The notes beneath the pieces were generated by a model. It ran no database searches. It saw only the letters and a list, made by a program, of their open reading frames with translations, and was not told the origin of the DNA. Shown here piece after piece: positions 62,516 to 64,000 of a stretch of 64,000 bases of DNA. A program made the translations under genes and the position numbers. Location of the stretch: the NCBI GenBank assembly GCA_013350335.1, contig CM023539.1:27707043-27771042 (forward strand), in the 5' to 3' direction. Every line of letters starts with the position of its first letter. The first letter of the stretch is position 1. This stretch comes from Chimonanthus salicifolius. Taxonomy: Eukaryota > Streptophyta > Magnoliopsida > Laurales > Calycanthaceae.

Positions 62516-62820
62516 CACTCTTTGTTTCTTTTGTTTCGGGGGAAAATCTCTAAATTCCAGTTGTTTGTTTTTCAATGTGGGGATATCGGGGAAATGCATC
62601 CTACTTTGCTATGTTTGACATGTCCAATTATGATGACTGCACTTTACTTTGCTATCTTTCATTGTCGTTCTCAGATTGATTGTTCAGTCTGAGTCACTCG
62701 AAGTAAATTAATCTGGCCCCTAGTCAGCGGACTCCGAAGAGTCGGTCAGTTGGGATTCTTATCTGTCAGTGAGACATGAAACCGTCTTAATCTTACTTCG
62801 ATGATTCAACTTCCCGTTTC

Positions 62821-62886
62821 GCTCTGATACCAACTGTAACGTTGGGATCAGTTAGGTTATGAGCTCATGTTCGCTCTGATACCAAC
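62821..62886 (-). promoter_or_regulatory. Duplicated primer binding site of C4-right
   Basis: gctctgatacca occurs twice, 62821-62832 and 62873-62884, each followed by actgtaacg, the LTR edge. The spacing is 52 bp. The outer copy abuts the real LTR edge at 62887; the inner one carries its own short copy of the LTR terminus (tgtaacgtt). Confidence 0.93.
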
Positions 62887-64000
62887 TGTAACGCCCTGCC
62901 CTTTTCACCCTTCCGAAAATCAGAGTCTAAAAATTTCTTTTGAGAAAAACATAGAGTGAACAAGAGCGGGAGGAGGCACGACGCGAGCTAAGTCCGGACT
63001 ATCAAAGTCCGACCCTTAACTGGCCACCCATGTGTGCATGGACTAAACCCATGATAAATAATCCACACATGGAACTAAGTAAAACTTGCGGAATAGACAT
63101 AACTGATTGCGGAATAAGTCAAATATGCGGAATTATAAACAATACTCAGACTGCTCCATTAACAAATAGCAAAGTACAAGTCAAGTTTGCTTTAACATAA
63201 TAACCTCATTAGACTATTCTCAAACTTAGCATTTGTCCACAATAACTTAATTCATATATCCAACATCAAGACTATAATTCAAACCATATTAAAGATACTA
63301 GCTATTACAAGGCCATAAAAGAAATCCAAATAACAGTAAATTATAAAAATCATTCCAACAACAGGCTCTTAAACTTGACTCCCCTCCTGGTCATCGTCCT
63401 TCTCTTTCCCCTTCCTTGTTCCTGCATTTTCCTCTAAGGATAGAATCAGGGCGTTAGATCAACGCGCCCAGTAGGTTTTCCAATTAAGGCTACCACAGGG
63501 TTAGAGTATAAAACATGCATATATCATAGTATATATGGTCATCAAAAACAGATAAATCAATGCTATGTATGCGAATGTAATGAGCCCCTCCCCATCACAC
63601 ATATACATAGCCATCACTTGACGGGACTCTCACCGTCAAGGTAAATCACAATACACTTTCATGTGGGACTCACACGATAAGGTAATCCACAGTAATCCTC
63701 ATTTTCTGTGGAAAGACACTTCATCATTGAGTTGTTTCACAGTGTTCTTTCATTGGAACTCACATGATAAGGTAATCCACAGTAATCCTCATTTTTTGTG
63801 GAAAGACACTTCATCATTGAGTTGTTCACAGTGTTCTTTCATTGGGACTCACATGATAAGGTAATCCACAGTAGTTCTCATTTTCTCTGGAAAGACACTT
63901 CATCATTGAGTTGTTTCACAGTGTTCTTTCATTAGGACTCTCAAGTCAAGGTAACCCATAATCATCACCCCATGCCATGCATGAGATGTCAATGCATTGT
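62887..64000 (-). mobile_element. 5' LTR of C4-right (partial, runs off the window)
   Basis: tgtaacgccctgcccttttcaccc, close match to 56518-57730 (few scattered differences by eye). Contains the ggccagttaagggtc block near 63010, GGGCG stem 63449-63469 and the 90-bp repeats from 63.59 kb. It continues past 64000. Confidence 0.93.

Larger units (their letters stand above)
60601..62886 (-). mobile_element. C4-right internal region, heavily deleted
   Basis: Only 2.3 kb between LTRs, against ~4.9 kb in C1-full. It has the 5' leader, gag N-terminus and zinc knuckles on one side and the integrase-chromodomain end on the other. Capsid, protease, RT, RNase H and most of integrase are gone. 61030-61690 holds short repeats of ccatgggtataatccattca without a recognised origin. 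Such an element would need proteins from a relative. Confidence 0.88.

Overview
This is a plant nuclear DNA window made almost entirely of retrotransposons. The evidence is long LTRs, initiator-Met-tRNA primer sites, Ty3/Gypsy gag, protease, RT-RNase H, integrase and chromodomain remnants, AT-rich introgenic-type sequence, and many insertions inside other insertions. No ordinary host gene, rRNA or tRNA gene, CRISPR array or operon was recognised. I cannot name the species; heavy nesting with chromoviruses and an Athila/Tat-type element fits an angiosperm repeat-rich region. Family names used below are working labels: H = Athila/Tat-like host element; N = a probably non-autonomous family with ~1.9 kb LTRs (TGTTAGTG...CTTTCA); C1 to C4 = Tekay/Del-like chromovirus families with 3.4 to 4.1 kb LTRs (TGTAACRCC...GTTACA).

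Layout. 1-1448 is the outer end of a minus-strand C4 LTR. 1449-5507 is the 5' part of a minus-strand N element (N-left), which sits in the integrase of H. H continues 5508-7594 and resumes at 49951. Between these points a plus-strand N element (N-plus) occupies 7595-49945, flanked by the same 5-bp duplication (tcaca). N-plus is split at 10386/45095 by a minus-strand N element (N-minus; atagt/gtagt). N-minus carries C1-full in its 3' LTR (10928-~22520), a chromovirus LTR fragment (~22541-24390), a C1 solo LTR (24571-27923, caagg) and an N solo LTR (28425-42328, tattc). The N solo LTR is split by C2 (29322-~41352), whose 3' LTR is split by a C3 solo LTR (35504-39529). At 37 kb the DNA is therefore six insertion layers deep.

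51022 to ~52.8 kb is the probable 3' LTR of H. 52.86-53.43 kb is a GATC-rich palindromic tandem array. 53.5-55.7 kb is a broken gene resembling the putative plant transposon protein family. 55.92-56.52 kb is a foldback-type inverted repeat carrying 30-bp tandem repeats. 56518-64000 is a minus-strand, internally deleted C4 element with a duplicated primer site and three gag zinc knuckles.

None of the coding regions is intact. C1-full and C2 have nearly complete pol regions broken by stops and frameshifts. The most unusual signal is not coding: all the chromovirus LTRs share a dispersed hairpin (GGTTCGGCCAT-loop-ATGGCCGAACC, dozens of copies) and one conserved GGGCG/CGCCC stem next to a family-specific tandem-repeat block, while the unrelated N LTRs carry a different palindromic motif series of their own.
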